Positions 1 to 9,238 of a DNA stretch of 47,857 nt are shown here, one piece after another (the first letter of the stretch is position 1; every line of letters begins with the position of its first letter). This DNA comes from CAZFER01 sp964517495 (GTDB lineage Bacteria > Hinthialibacterota > Hinthialibacteria > Hinthialibacterales > Hinthialibacteraceae). Under the pieces are notes generated by a model, which saw nothing but the letters and a program-made list of their open reading frames with translations, had not been told where the DNA came from and searched no databases. Where the stretch lies: positions 1-47,857 of the forward strand of contig CAZFER010000050.1 in the NCBI GenBank assembly GCA_964517495.1. The letters run 5' to 3'. A program made the translations under genes and the position numbers.

Positions 1-10
1 TCCCCTTGTA

Positions 11-83
11 CTTAATGACATTGGATTCACCCCTACAACATGTGTGGATTGACCTTTGTGTTAACCCAGTTTTGAGACAATCC
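11..83 (+). repeat. Dispersed repeat family R1, copy 1
   Basis: This noncoding segment shares most of its bases with the reverse complement of 23413-23486 and, more weakly, with 23509-23579. Shared blocks are TTAATGACAtTGG, CATGT, TTGACCT.TGTGT and AACCC.G..TTGAGAC. The core can fold: GGATTGAC and GTTAACCC pair around CTTTGT with one mismatch and one wobble. No protein is evident. It lies just beyond the 3' end of the LamG-like gene. Confidence 0.6.
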
Positions 84-88
84 CCACA

Positions 89-841
89 CTATTGATTCTC
101 AAACACCATCCATTCATCAACAGTTGTGGGGGGAAAGGTCTCTTCCCCCCACAGTTTTAAATCATCAAAATTGCCAGTATCATCAAACGAACCAACACCA
201 ATTCGGCCAGTCAAGAAGCGATGATTGATGGTTGACATGATAGGCTCTTCAAGATCATCAAAGAACACTTTAATTATACCAATGGTGGTATCCCGTACCA
301 CTCGAATGGAATGATAGATACCATCCTCCCACTGGGTCCCATCGGTTCGTTCATCGGCAATGGACACACGCGGTTCACCATCCACCAAAAAAATGGAGTT
401 TGAATAATCATCCGCGGTAGGAGCGATATGGGCATAATAAAAATGAGCGGCATCCTGATACCCAAAAATGATACACAAATCCCGATGCCCATATTGCCGA
501 CCAGTCTGCTTGGCTTCCAATTCAAAAATAAAATCACCAACCCATAGATCATGAAGAATCGAAATGTTATAAGGCGAGCGAACCGGCGGTTCATATTGGC
601 TTTGCTGAATCAATGAATAGACATGGTCACCGTCCTCATCGATCACAGCCCAGGCTTTGGCATCAGTAGGTTTCCAGCGCTCTACTCCCTCATCGAATGT
701 CTCTTCAAATAACAAAGGAAGCTCGTCTTTTATTGGATTTTGGATGTTCTTTGGCTGAATGTCATTCGAATATACAAATACAGGAGTAATCAATCCTCCC
801 AGCAGAACAAACAGAATAATCCCCATGTATTTATAAAACAT
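89..841 (-). CDS. Secreted LamG/DUF1080-like domain protein
   Basis: This 250-aa protein has an N-terminal hydrophobic signal segment (about residues 5-25). One predicted beta-sandwich domain follows, with features of concanavalin-like/DUF1080 domains: an opening 'LLFEETFDEG..RW' strand, a central 'F..YAHIAP' block and a closing 'GRIGVGSFDDTGNFDDLKLWG' type end, where the domain packs its last strand. Such domains bind or process carbohydrate outside the cytoplasm, but no catalytic residues can be assigned. The ATG is preceded by GAGGGGGTGA. The gene lies 58 bp downstream of the DUF3500 gene on the same strand, so the two probably form an operon. The fold assignment is inferred from pattern and the function is unknown. 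Confidence 0.75.
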   Translation of the reverse strand: MFYKYMGIILFVLLGGLITPVFVYSNDIQPKNIQNPIKDELPLLFEETFDEGVERWKPTDAKAWAVIDEDGDHVYSLIQQSQYEPPVRSPYNISILHDLWVGDFIFELEAKQTGRQYGHRDLCIIFGYQDAAHFYYAHIAPTADDYSNSIFLVDGEPRVSIADERTDGTQWEDGIYHSIRVVRDTTIGIIKVFFDDLEEPIMSTINHRFLTGRIGVGSFDDTGNFDDLKLWGEETFPPTTVDEWMVFENQ

Positions 842-899
842 TTATTTCACCCCCTCATGATGACATGGTTTTCCTCCCCTTATTATACCACTCAAATAC

Positions 900-1934
900 C
901 TAATTATAATTATGGTGATGGGATGATAACGAGTAATGCTGCCGCAAGACATCCACACCAAAATCGTTCTTGAAATCACGCCAAACCGTATGGATATGGT
1001 TGGCGCCCCCCTGCGTGTTATCATACTCCAACACAAAATGCGGGCCCTGGATGCGGTAATAATGCCCGTGGCGTGGTTCAAATCCCCCCGCCCAGGCGAA
1101 GTAAATCTTGTCAAAACCGGCCGCCTTGATCTTATCCATTTCTGCCTCTGCATATTGAGCGTTGACACGGAAAATATACTCTTTGACTAGTTTCAAGCAA
1201 TGTTCCCGTTGTTCATCTGTCATCTCAGATAGTGGTAAGCCATTCGGCTTGAGTGGATCAACACGGCGTTTCGCACCCGTGATAATATCGCTGGGTGCAC
1301 GTTCAGCGATAATCGCTTTTTCGCGCTGTTCTTCATTTAATGATGTCACAAGTTTACGCCCCATATTTTCTTCGGCGGATAGGAGTTTTAATCCTTTATG
1401 AGGACCGCTTTCCACCTCAGCGGGATTGGCCCCCATGAATAAAGGAGTTACTGAAACCAGTTTTCCTTCATCCAAGGTAAAATTTAGCGATAAATGATGG
1501 CCCTCAAAACGCCATCCCCAACTTTTTTCAGCGCTGGGTAATCCAAAAACGCTAAAGAAATATTTTCCAGGATCACGATGAGGATTCTGATTCTCCTTAT
1601 TATATAGAACCGACTCAAGCGTAATCACGCTAAAAACTTTCTTCAATCCCATATCACTCAATCCCGCACCAAGAAAAGCCTTGCTTTGTTTTTCTTGTTC
1701 TTTATCGAGGTCATTCAACGAAACTCCCTTTCGTTCTTTTGGGAAAAAATGCCAGTTAAAGCGCTCCTCACTCTCCATGTCGAAAAGGATACGTTCTTTC
1801 ACATCCGGATTAAGAGTATCCATAAACTGCTGGAGTGAATGGGTCATATTCATCTCCACATGGTTCACGTCCTCTGCCATGACTGGTAGAGTACAAATGC
1901 AGGTAATCAGGAATAATAACCAATGTATTTTCAT
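900..1934 (-). CDS. Secreted DUF3500 family protein
   Basis: This 344-aa protein has a Sec signal peptide (residues 1-20, ending PVMA). The rest matches the DUF3500 family: the 'MGANPAEV..GPHKGLKLLS.EE' block (about 167-189), 'SLNEEQREKAI' (198-208), 'FAWAGGFEPRHGHYYRIQGP' near residue 290, then EYDNTQ and NHIHTVWRD. The biochemical role of the family is unknown to me. The chosen ATG at 1934 has GGGAGGA at the usual distance and begins the signal peptide. The frame stays open for 606 bases further upstream, but that stretch overlaps the divergent symporter gene and looks non-protein-like. It ends in a His-rich tail (HHHNYN) and is likely cotranscribed with the LamG-like gene downstream. Confidence 0.88.
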   Translation of the reverse strand: MKIHWLLFLITCICTLPVMAEDVNHVEMNMTHSLQQFMDTLNPDVKERILFDMESEERFNWHFFPKERKGVSLNDLDKEQEKQSKAFLGAGLSDMGLKKVFSVITLESVLYNKENQNPHRDPGKYFFSVFGLPSAEKSWGWRFEGHHLSLNFTLDEGKLVSVTPLFMGANPAEVESGPHKGLKLLSAEENMGRKLVTSLNEEQREKAIIAERAPSDIITGAKRRVDPLKPNGLPLSEMTDEQREHCLKLVKEYIFRVNAQYAEAEMDKIKAAGFDKIYFAWAGGFEPRHGHYYRIQGPHFVLEYDNTQGGANHIHTVWRDFKNDFGVDVLRQHYSLSSHHHNYN

Positions 1935-2097
1935 AGAAATCCTCCCAAAAATTGTCTTGGAAACAGTATAGGAATCTTCAAACATTCCGAACATGGTTTT
2001 CATGGGCAAGCTGTTGCAATGAATGAACGATTTGTGGTTTAATAGTGACATTGTTCTATACCTATGGCATGTCAATCGAATGAAAGTGGTGGATTCT

Positions 2098-3447
2098 ATG
2101 TTTTTTGATTCTGAATATGTTTTATCGATCTTGAAATCAATTAGCGATGTTGTTTGGGGTATCCCCATGATTGTATTATTGTTGGGTACGGGTTTGTTCC
2201 TCACCATCCGGTTAGGTTTCCTGCAATTTTGGTCTCTGCCCCAAGCACTCAAGCTGGCCTTTTCCAAAGAGGATATCGAATCCGAAGGGGATATATCCCA
2301 CTTTAAAGCACTGATGACCGCCCTGGCGGCAACCATCGGCACCGGGAATATTGTCGGGGTGGCAACGGCGATCTCTTTGGGTGGCCCCGGCGCACTGTTT
2401 TGGATGTGGATCACCGCCCTTTTTGGGATGGCGACCAAGTATGGTGAAGCCATCCTGGCCGTTAAATACCGCGTAGTCGACGAAAAAGGCGAGATGGTCG
2501 GTGGCCCGATGTTTGCCCTCGAGCGGGGCTTGAATCTCAAATGGCTGGGGATCCTATTTGCCTTATTCGGCAGTATAGCCGCCTTTGGAATTGGAAACCT
2601 GGTTCAAACTAATGCTGTATCTGAAACCATGCAAGACACATTTTTGATTGAGCATTGGATCAGCGGGGTTGTTTTAGCCATAATAACCGCTGCCGTGGTT
2701 TTGGGCGGAATCAAGCGAATTGGCGAAGTGACCGGTTTTGTCGTCCCCATTATGGCCGTGCTTTATATGCTGGGCGCGGCATTTATCTTGATCATCAATA
2801 TTCAAGAATTACCCAACGCGATCCAACTGGTATTTAAACATGCTTTCTCTCCAACAGCCGCTACCGGTGGTTTTATGGGAGTCGTCATGATGGAAGCCAT
2901 ACGAGCCGGCGTCAGCCGCGGTTTATTCTCGAACGAATCCGGTTTGGGAAGCGCCCCCATTGCCGCCGCGGCGGCGAAAACCAAAAATCCCAAGCGCCAG
3001 GCCTTGGTTTCCATGAGCGGTACCTTTATGGATACCATCATTGTTTGTACGATGACCGGCCTGGCCATTATCATCACCGGTGTCTGGTCAAGCGGGATTG
3101 AAGCGGAAGATATGACCAAAACCGCCTTTGAGCTCGTTTACCCGGGGAAATGGGGTGGATACATTGTGGCAATCGGATTGGTCTTCTTTGCCTATTCAAC
3201 CATCCTGGGATGGTGCTATTACGGTGAGAAATGTGTCGAATATCTTCTGGGCATAAAAGCCGTCTTGCCGTTCCGCATTCTATGGGTGATCTTTGTATTT
3301 ATTGGAAGCATCACCGAACTCAAAATTGTTTGGGCGTTCTCCGATATTATGAATGCTTTGATGGCCGCCCCCAACTTGATCGCTCTATTATTGTTATCTA
3401 ATGTGATTGCCAGGGAGAGTTTTAAACAAGAGAACGAATTGACTTAA
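2098..3447 (+). CDS. Alanine or glycine:cation symporter (AGCS family)
   Basis: This polytopic inner-membrane protein (449 aa from this start) is of the AGCS family, which takes up alanine or glycine with Na+ or H+. It shows the conserved 'ALAATIGTGNIVGVATAI' segment, 'GGPGALFWMWITALFGMATKYGE', and the 'SRGLFSNESGLGSAPIAAAAA' signature after the midpoint. About ten hydrophobic segments are visible. Start choice is uncertain: in-frame ATGs at 2023 and 2080 lie upstream, but 2098 places the first helix where the family has it and is preceded by a weak GTGG. It is divergent from the DUF3500 gene. Its TAA overlaps the stop of the convergent PilZ gene (TTAA, 3444-3447). Substrate cannot be set from sequence. 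Confidence 0.93.
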   Translation: MFFDSEYVLSILKSISDVVWGIPMIVLLLGTGLFLTIRLGFLQFWSLPQALKLAFSKEDIESEGDISHFKALMTALAATIGTGNIVGVATAISLGGPGALFWMWITALFGMATKYGEAILAVKYRVVDEKGEMVGGPMFALERGLNLKWLGILFALFGSIAAFGIGNLVQTNAVSETMQDTFLIEHWISGVVLAIITAAVVLGGIKRIGEVTGFVVPIMAVLYMLGAAFILIINIQELPNAIQLVFKHAFSPTAATGGFMGVVMMEAIRAGVSRGLFSNESGLGSAPIAAAAAKTKNPKRQALVSMSGTFMDTIIVCTMTGLAIIITGVWSSGIEAEDMTKTAFELVYPGKWGGYIVAIGLVFFAYSTILGWCYYGEKCVEYLLGIKAVLPFRILWVIFVFIGSITELKIVWAFSDIMNALMAAPNLIALLLLSNVIARESFKQENELT

Positions 3448-4394
3448 CCGGCAAGTTCTTTTTCTCTTGATCGTAGTATTTGCTGGAGACGGCTGATCCA
3501 AACGATAATGGGTTCAATCCCCTTCTCGCGGTCAATTGGAATGTACGTCAAAAATGGAAATTTATCCGGTTCAACCGATACCCCTTCTCGCGCCATTTTC
3601 AAAAACTGAACGCCCACTTCGGTGGCCCGTTCATTTCGCTTTTTGATATGCATTACCCGGCTATGAAAAACATACTGCTGCTCAAGCACCTTCCCTTCCC
3701 TCACCTCATCCACACTGACCATCACGCCGCTTTTGGGACTATACCCCTTGGCGGGTTGAAACAAGGTGATGCGAACATGGATTTCATCTCCAACTTCAGG
3801 TAATGCTTCCTTTCGTATACCGACAAAAATAATGGAAGAACCGAGGTCAGAAAAATTCCTTAATAGCAGGTTTGGAATCGGTGAATTTCGATTACTTTCA
3901 TATCCTTCAACTTCACAAAAATGATCCTCGATTCTCGGATTGACCCGAAAGCGATAACGCCGGTTGACAGAATATAATTCTTCCGGAAAAGAGAGGAATA
4001 AAGCATCTTTGCCCACCAGTTGCTTTCCCTTATTTGAAATTCGTTTTTCTGTTCTATAAAGAATTTCTGCAATCCCACCCATACGAACTTCGGTTGATAT
4101 AAATATAACACCAACCTTTGCACCTATTATTACGGATTTTTTTGATAATTTACGGTAGGGTATATTTTCTACAATTAAGAAATTCTTCTCAATCTCGAAA
4201 TATTTCTTGATAGCCAGGTAAACATTATCCACTTTACCCAGGGGATGGGTTTTTAAAAGGGTAAACATTTTTTCTTTAGGTGACGAAACATTAAAAAAAC
4301 AATCAACGCGGTTAAAGGAACTAATGATGGTTTTAATAGGGCCATATTCCTTAACCGTCATTTCCGGCGATTTTATCAATTCTGAAAAACTCAT
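3444..4394 (-). CDS. PilZ domain protein (YcgR-like architecture)
   Basis: This 316-aa protein has no membrane segment. The N-terminal half (1-140) looks like the YcgR-N beta domain. The second half carries the two PilZ c-di-GMP motifs: an arginine cluster RRYRFR at 145-150 (RxxxR = R146/R150) and NFSDLG at 180-185 ([D/N]xSxxG). The later strand 'HSRVMHIKKRNERATEVGVQFL' is typical of the PilZ barrel. Such proteins bind c-di-GMP and adjust motility, secretion or polysaccharide output. No flagellar, pilus or cyclase genes are in the window, so the target is unknown. It is convergent with the symporter, with overlapping stop codons, and lies 27 bp downstream of trkA. Confidence 0.8.
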   Translation of the reverse strand: MSFSELIKSPEMTVKEYGPIKTIISSFNRVDCFFNVSSPKEKMFTLLKTHPLGKVDNVYLAIKKYFEIEKNFLIVENIPYRKLSKKSVIIGAKVGVIFISTEVRMGGIAEILYRTEKRISNKGKQLVGKDALFLSFPEELYSVNRRYRFRVNPRIEDHFCEVEGYESNRNSPIPNLLLRNFSDLGSSIIFVGIRKEALPEVGDEIHVRITLFQPAKGYSPKSGVMVSVDEVREGKVLEQQYVFHSRVMHIKKRNERATEVGVQFLKMAREGVSVEPDKFPFLTYIPIDREKGIEPIIVWISRLQQILRSREKELAG

Positions 4395-4421
4395 AATTGT
4401 GGGAATAGACCTTCAGTTTTT

Positions 4422-5870
4422 TTATTCATGCGGCTGATCGATATTTCGGAAACTCATCGCTTCTGAAACCGATGCAATAATTCGCTTAATGCTGGAAGAT
4501 CGCCTATCCTGAGAGAATAACTCGTCCACTTTTGTCACTGCATCTTTTAACGCAATTAAAATAGCTCGATCATCCGCTTGCAAGGCATCCTCTCCGGATG
4601 GAATGATAATTTCATCATTCCGCACAATCGCGCCTAAAAGCACATTTCGTGGCAAGAAGTTCTCTTTTAAAGGCCGGCCAATTAAAGGGGAAGTATCCAG
4701 GATTTCAATCTCAATCGCTTCCGCCCGGTCTTCTGCCATGGTTGCCATGGAGAGGGTTTTCCCCTGGCGTACATACCGCATAATGGCATTAATGGTCGAA
4801 AGGCGGGGATTAATCGCCACATCAATTGGCTTGATATGCGCCAATAGCGGCATATACTGTGGTTTACGTAAAAGAGCGATAACCCGCTTGGCGCCGCTCT
4901 CCTTGGCCAGCAAAGCCGAGAGGACATTTGTTTCATCATCCTGTGAGGCAGAAACAAACCCATCAGCCTCATTCACACCCGCTTCGGCTAATATATTCAA
5001 ATCAGTTCCGTCCCCAAGCAAAACTGTGGTATGTTCCAGTTCAGAGGCAAAGATTTCACACTTTTTCTCATCCTGTTCGATCAATACGACATGAGTACCA
5101 CTTTTTTCAAGGCGTTCAGCCACAAAAAAGGAGACACGACTGGCTCCAACCAAAACCACTTTTTTTAAACTCGAGTTCGCAATTCCCCCAATTTCGTTCA
5201 CCACTGATAACGACGATGGGGTTGAAATGACATACACTTCATCTCCTGGTAAAACTTTGGTTTCACCTCGGGGTATAATAAATTCATGATTACGAACCAA
5301 CGAAGTAATCAACAATGATCCTTGTGAGGCCAGTTCAGGTAATTCTTTTAACTTGCGGTTGGCGATCGGGGCATCTTCCTGGACCCGCATTCCCAATAAT
5401 TTTAAACGCCCATTGGCAAAATCAGCCACACTGCTGGCGACTGGATTCTCTAAAATATCATAAAGTTCAAGCGAGGCAACCTCGTCGGGATTGATGATTA
5501 AATCAATCTTCATCGCTTTGGCATAATGTGAACGGTCGGGGATGATATAATCTTCACTTCGCACCCGTGCCAAGGCGGTTTTAACATTAAATTGCTTGGC
5601 GGCCGCACATGCAATCAAATTGCATTCGTCGTTATCACTCACTCCAATAATCAAATCGGTTTCTTTTACGCCCGCTTTAAGCAAAACCGAAACAGAGGCA
5701 CCATTGCCTTCCACACCCATCACATCCAGATGGGATTCCATATCCGCGAGAACAGCAGAATTGGTATCAATGATTTTCACGTTATGCCCTTCTGAAATGA
5801 GCCGGTGAGCCAAACCTTTGCCAACTTCGCCAGCACCGATAATTATTACCGTCAATTCTTGAGTAGCCAC
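4422..5870 (-). CDS. trkA: Trk potassium uptake regulatory subunit TrkA
   Basis: This 482-aa protein is a tandem of two RCK modules. The first Rossmann half opens with VIIIGAGEVGKGLA (about 8-21) and continues to an acidic IIDTN strand end. The second opens with VVLVGASRVSFFVAE (about 238-252) and VLIEQDE. Each is followed by an RCK_C beta domain (about 150-230 and 385-460). It is the cytoplasmic NAD(H)/nucleotide-binding gating subunit of Trk K+ channels. The membrane partner TrkH/TrkG is not in the window. Translation appears to start at GTG 5870, inside the last codons of the glycerate kinase gene (19-bp overlap), which suggests translational coupling. Confidence 0.95.
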   Translation of the reverse strand: MATQELTVIIIGAGEVGKGLAHRLISEGHNVKIIDTNSAVLADMESHLDVMGVEGNGASVSVLLKAGVKETDLIIGVSDNDECNLIACAAAKQFNVKTALARVRSEDYIIPDRSHYAKAMKIDLIINPDEVASLELYDILENPVASSVADFANGRLKLLGMRVQEDAPIANRKLKELPELASQGSLLITSLVRNHEFIIPRGETKVLPGDEVYVISTPSSLSVVNEIGGIANSSLKKVVLVGASRVSFFVAERLEKSGTHVVLIEQDEKKCEIFASELEHTTVLLGDGTDLNILAEAGVNEADGFVSASQDDETNVLSALLAKESGAKRVIALLRKPQYMPLLAHIKPIDVAINPRLSTINAIMRYVRQGKTLSMATMAEDRAEAIEIEILDTSPLIGRPLKENFLPRNVLLGAIVRNDEIIIPSGEDALQADDRAILIALKDAVTKVDELFSQDRRSSSIKRIIASVSEAMSFRNIDQPHE

Positions 5871-6985
5871 AATCGTATAACCTGTTCAGTTGTTCTTTTT
5901 ATATTCAATTCTGCCTGATCCAATGCTTCATCCAATGTGACAGGACCGGGTACGATAGAGAAGAGAGCACAAATTCCCTCTTCATATAGGGATGCCACCT
6001 CCCCGGAAATACTACCTGCCAGGGCAATTGCAGGCACATTCATTTGTTTGGCCCGCCGTGCCACACCCACTGGTACTTTCCCAAATTGGGTTGAACCATC
6101 AATTTTTCCCTCGCCGGTTATGGCAAGCGAGGCCCCTTCCAGGGCGTGATCCAATTGCGCGTAATCCGCAATCAAATCAAACCCGGACCGCAGTTCGGCA
6201 CCGCAAAAAGCCATCAAACCTGCGCCCAAGCCGCCAGCAGCGCCACTTCCAGGATATTCATGAACTGATACATTCAAATCCCGAATCCAACAGTCAGCGA
6301 CATTGGCAAGTCCATCTTCCAGGATTTTCACCACCTCTGGCGTCGCTCCTTTCTGTGGACCATACACCGGTGCGGCTCCTTCCGGACCTAACAATGGATT
6401 ATTCACATCACAAGCCACGTATATTTTGACCTGTTTCAAACGGGGGTGGAGATGAGTTGAATTAATTTTCTTCAGTTGATTCATTCCTTCGCCGGTTGCT
6501 TCGATAGGCTGATTCTCACTATCCAACAGTTCATACCCCAACGCCTGAGCCATTCCGATTCCGGCATCCGTGGTGGCACTTCCGCCAATACCAATGATGA
6601 TGGTTTCAACATTTCGATCCAACGCATCTCGAATCATTTCACCCGTACCAAAAGTGGAGGTTCTCATGGGATTTTTTTCTTCGATTGCGAGACGCCACAA
6701 TCCAGAAGCGGCAGCCATCTCCATGACGGCTGTCTGTCCATCGTCAATCAAGCCATATTGGGCACTGACCTTACGAAATAAAGGATCACTAACCTCTATT
6801 TCCATATATGAACCATCCCTGGCTGCGACTAAAGCCTCCGTAGTTCCATCACCACCATCCGCTAATGGAATGCATACGACCTCCAAATCATTCACAATAT
6901 TCAATGCACCCTGAGCAATGGCAGATGCCACATCAGGAGCGGAAAGACACTCTTTAAATGCGTTGGGAGCAGCAATGATTTTCAT
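5852..6985 (-). CDS. Glycerate kinase (GarK/GlxK type)
   Basis: This 377-aa protein phosphorylates D-glycerate with ATP. It has the class II glycerate kinase motifs: NAFKECLSA at the N-terminus, LADGGDGTTEAL near residue 42, GIGGSATTDAGIGMAQALG around 130-150, GSGAAGGLGAGLMAF, and GEGKIDGSTQFGKVPVG toward the C-terminus. Length is normal for the family. I cannot separate 2-kinase from 3-kinase activity. It sits between mlaD and trkA on the same strand, 9 bp after mlaD starts its stop region, so it is probably in the same transcript although the functions are unrelated. Confidence 0.94.
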   Translation of the reverse strand: MKIIAAPNAFKECLSAPDVASAIAQGALNIVNDLEVVCIPLADGGDGTTEALVAARDGSYMEIEVSDPLFRKVSAQYGLIDDGQTAVMEMAAASGLWRLAIEEKNPMRTSTFGTGEMIRDALDRNVETIIIGIGGSATTDAGIGMAQALGYELLDSENQPIEATGEGMNQLKKINSTHLHPRLKQVKIYVACDVNNPLLGPEGAAPVYGPQKGATPEVVKILEDGLANVADCWIRDLNVSVHEYPGSGAAGGLGAGLMAFCGAELRSGFDLIADYAQLDHALEGASLAITGEGKIDGSTQFGKVPVGVARRAKQMNVPAIALAGSISGEVASLYEEGICALFSIVPGPVTLDEALDQAELNIKRTTEQVIRLWLLKN

Positions 6986-6994
6986 AATGCTTTA

Positions 6995-8101
6995 TCACTG
7001 AGATTCCGCAGAGTCCATATCTTGAATCAATGGATGCCATTCGGGGGATTGCCGAATAGGCTCCTTGCGTTCCTCGGTTTTCCAAATCAACCGCCAGGGA
7101 TTCTTCGCCAATTGTTTGGATAAATCTTCCATATTGGCCATTACATGGTTTAATTTCACAATAAATTCATCGAGTTCATCCCGGTTATCAATGACTAAAT
7201 CATCCAAATCGATCAGTAATTGAGTTAAACTGTCTTCAACATTTTTTATTCTAAACCTAAAATCACCAACCGTATTTCTCAACTCTTTGATGGTTAAGGA
7301 GGTTTCCGGGCTTACGGCTTGGATAAAATCATTGGCACCTGCCAAAACACGATTAATATCCTGGCCGGTCTTTGATAATAGACCAGGAAGTTTATCCGCG
7401 CCCAAGCGAAGCGATTGAATGGCAGGTACCGCCTGGGCCGAAGCACTTATCACAAAATGAGAGGTGTTATCCAAAATTTCCTGTAACCGGGGATCCATTT
7501 TATTTAAAATGGAATGGGCTTTTTCAGCGATCACTGTAATTTCATAACTCACATTATGAACAAAACTGGATACGTTTTGTAATGGTTCATGCAAACTGTC
7601 AAGTACCTCTTCAACTTTACCCAAAACACTCTTGACATCATCGGTTAACGCCAGCACTTCTCCAATGGAATAGTTCGGCTCTGCTTGGAGAACCAGATCG
7701 TCATGATCAATTTCATTTTCAGCCAGCAAATGGCTGAAACGTTTATCTTCACTCCCCCCCACGATATTGATGAACAATGGTGATAACAAACCGGATGAAG
7801 TTATCTGTACATTGGAATCCTGAGCAACAGGGTAGCTCAAATCAATTTTTGCATGAATCACTGCCTGATCCGTTTCGCGATTATAATCAATGGCAATCAC
7901 TCGGCCAATGGGTACTCCTGCATAGGTTACTTTTGCAAAGTTTTCCAAGCCTTCCACGGATTCAACCAAAATCTTCACATCCACATTTTTGGAGAAAAAC
8001 GTTTCAAAATTACCTACTGAAATTGTTAACGCAACGATTAATACCGTCGCCAGCACCACCATCAGGCCCACTTTGACTTCGGAAAAAGTAAATCCTGCCA
8101 T
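6995..8101 (-). CDS. mlaD: MlaD/MCE-domain phospholipid transport protein
   Basis: This 368-aa protein has one N-terminal transmembrane helix (about 10-30, VKVGLMVVLATVLIVALTIS) followed by a single MCE domain. The MCE signature 'LENFAKVTYAGVPIGRV' is at about 52-68. A long alpha-helical tail contains 'LDSLHEPLQNVSSFVHNV' type repeats. MCE proteins form periplasmic rings that pass lipids between the two membranes. The ATG at 8101 has GGGAAGAG at good spacing. An ATG at 8116, five codons upstream, is possible but has a poorer site. It follows mlaF by about 20 bp. The permease MlaE is not adjacent. Confidence 0.92.
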   Translation of the reverse strand: MAGFTFSEVKVGLMVVLATVLIVALTISVGNFETFFSKNVDVKILVESVEGLENFAKVTYAGVPIGRVIAIDYNRETDQAVIHAKIDLSYPVAQDSNVQITSSGLLSPLFINIVGGSEDKRFSHLLAENEIDHDDLVLQAEPNYSIGEVLALTDDVKSVLGKVEEVLDSLHEPLQNVSSFVHNVSYEITVIAEKAHSILNKMDPRLQEILDNTSHFVISASAQAVPAIQSLRLGADKLPGLLSKTGQDINRVLAGANDFIQAVSPETSLTIKELRNTVGDFRFRIKNVEDSLTQLLIDLDDLVIDNRDELDEFIVKLNHVMANMEDLSKQLAKNPWRLIWKTEERKEPIRQSPEWHPLIQDMDSAESQ

Positions 8102-8120
8102 TTCATCTCTTCCCATGATG

Positions 8121-8984
8121 TTATCTTAATGACTCATTGCCAAACGTGCTCAATAAATCTTTTATATAATCACTGGCTGACATCTGAAACGGAACTGGCC
8201 CATCCGCCAACCCTTTCACAAATTGTTCAATCAAAGGATCTGTAGAATTTTCAAATGACTCAGGAGCACCTTTTAAAATTACCGTGCCATTATGAAGCAT
8301 AACCATTTTATCCGCAATTTTGAATGCACTGTCCATGTGATGGGTTACCACCACCGAGGTAATATTCAACTTTCTGGATAAATCCAGCATCAAATTATCG
8401 ATAACCGCCGCGGTAATAGGATCCAAACCCGCGGAAGGTTCATCATAAAATACAATTTCAGGATCTAGGGCGATAGCACGTGCCAAACCGACTCGTTTTT
8501 TCATCCCTCCCGATATTTGGGAAGGTTTTAAATCCTCAAATCCACGCAAACCCACCAATTCAAGTTTAATTTTAACAATCGTTTGTATAATACGCGGATC
8601 CAAATCGGTGTGTTCGTGTAAAGGCAATGCGACATTATCCCCCACTGTCATTGAATTAAACAACGCGCCATTTTGAAAGAGTATACCAAAACGCTTGCGG
8701 ATTTCATCCAGTTCATCATCGTCCATGGGAACGATATCATGATCATCATATAAAATACGGCCTTCATCCGGCTTCAAATAACCCACCAATTGTTTCAATA
8801 ACGTCGATTTTCCACACCCACTTGCTCCAATAATCACCGTGGTTTTACCTCGTGGAATAGTGAATGAAATATCATTCAAAACCCGCCGCGGCCCAAATGA
8901 CTTTGATAAATGGGAAAGGGTGATGATGGGATTCTCAATTTCAGTTGAGTCCGCTCTATTTTGCACAACGGTGTTCGTATCCAT
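8121..8984 (-). CDS. mlaF: ABC transporter ATP-binding protein MlaF
   Basis: This 287-aa protein is the cytoplasmic ATPase expected to drive the MCE-type lipid transporter. It has Walker A GASGCGKST at 53-61, a Q-loop 'GILFQNGALFNSMTV' with the ALFNS block typical of MlaF/Ttg2A, signature ISGGMKKRVGLARAIA near 158-173, Walker B IVFYDEPSAGLDP and the switch His in VVVTHHMD. It is followed immediately by mlaD. No MlaE, MlaC or MlaB gene is visible, which is unusual because the permease normally sits next to the ATPase. The ATG at 8984 is preceded by a modest GAAGAA. Confidence 0.94.
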   Translation of the reverse strand: MDTNTVVQNRADSTEIENPIITLSHLSKSFGPRRVLNDISFTIPRGKTTVIIGASGCGKSTLLKQLVGYLKPDEGRILYDDHDIVPMDDDELDEIRKRFGILFQNGALFNSMTVGDNVALPLHEHTDLDPRIIQTIVKIKLELVGLRGFEDLKPSQISGGMKKRVGLARAIALDPEIVFYDEPSAGLDPITAAVIDNLMLDLSRKLNITSVVVTHHMDSAFKIADKMVMLHNGTVILKGAPESFENSTDPLIEQFVKGLADGPVPFQMSASDYIKDLLSTFGNESLR

Positions 8985-9238
8985 TCTTCACACTGATAAA
9001 ATCAATATATTCTGGATGTTATAACATAAGGGCAATATATCAGCTTTGTACATGCAGTGGAAAGAAATTGGAAACGTTTGAATGTCCTGACCGACCCTCT
9101 CCTAAACCCTCCCGGGCCTGGTAGGGGAATGGATTTTCAAAAGACTTTCCACTTATAAATTTCTTTCAACATAAAAATACCCTTAAGATAATCAATGGAA
9201 TATTATAACGAATTTCTTTCTCCGATAAGGTAGCAGCA
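8985..9238. other. Divergent intergenic region mlaF / trmB
   Basis: This 254-bp gap separates divergent genes and so should hold promoters for both. On the minus strand an extended -10-like TGTTATAAC lies near 9020. Before trmB, TATTAT occurs near 9200 with no clear -35. An imperfect inverted pair GAAAGAAATT / AATTTCTTTC spans about 9061 to 9170. The phrase ATATCAGCT here recurs at about 10515 after the small membrane protein, perhaps a degenerate repeat edge. No gene was found. Confidence 0.4.

Noticed and set aside
1935..2540. Upstream extension of the DUF3500 reading frame by about 200 codons
   Set aside because: It covers the divergent symporter gene, lies before a good ribosome site plus signal peptide, and has low-complexity, non-protein-like composition.
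9036..9070. Shared phrase ATATCAGCT..TACA..TGGAAA at about 9036 and 10515 as another repeat family
   Set aside because: Similarity fades after about 30 bases and could be chance in A/T-rich DNA.
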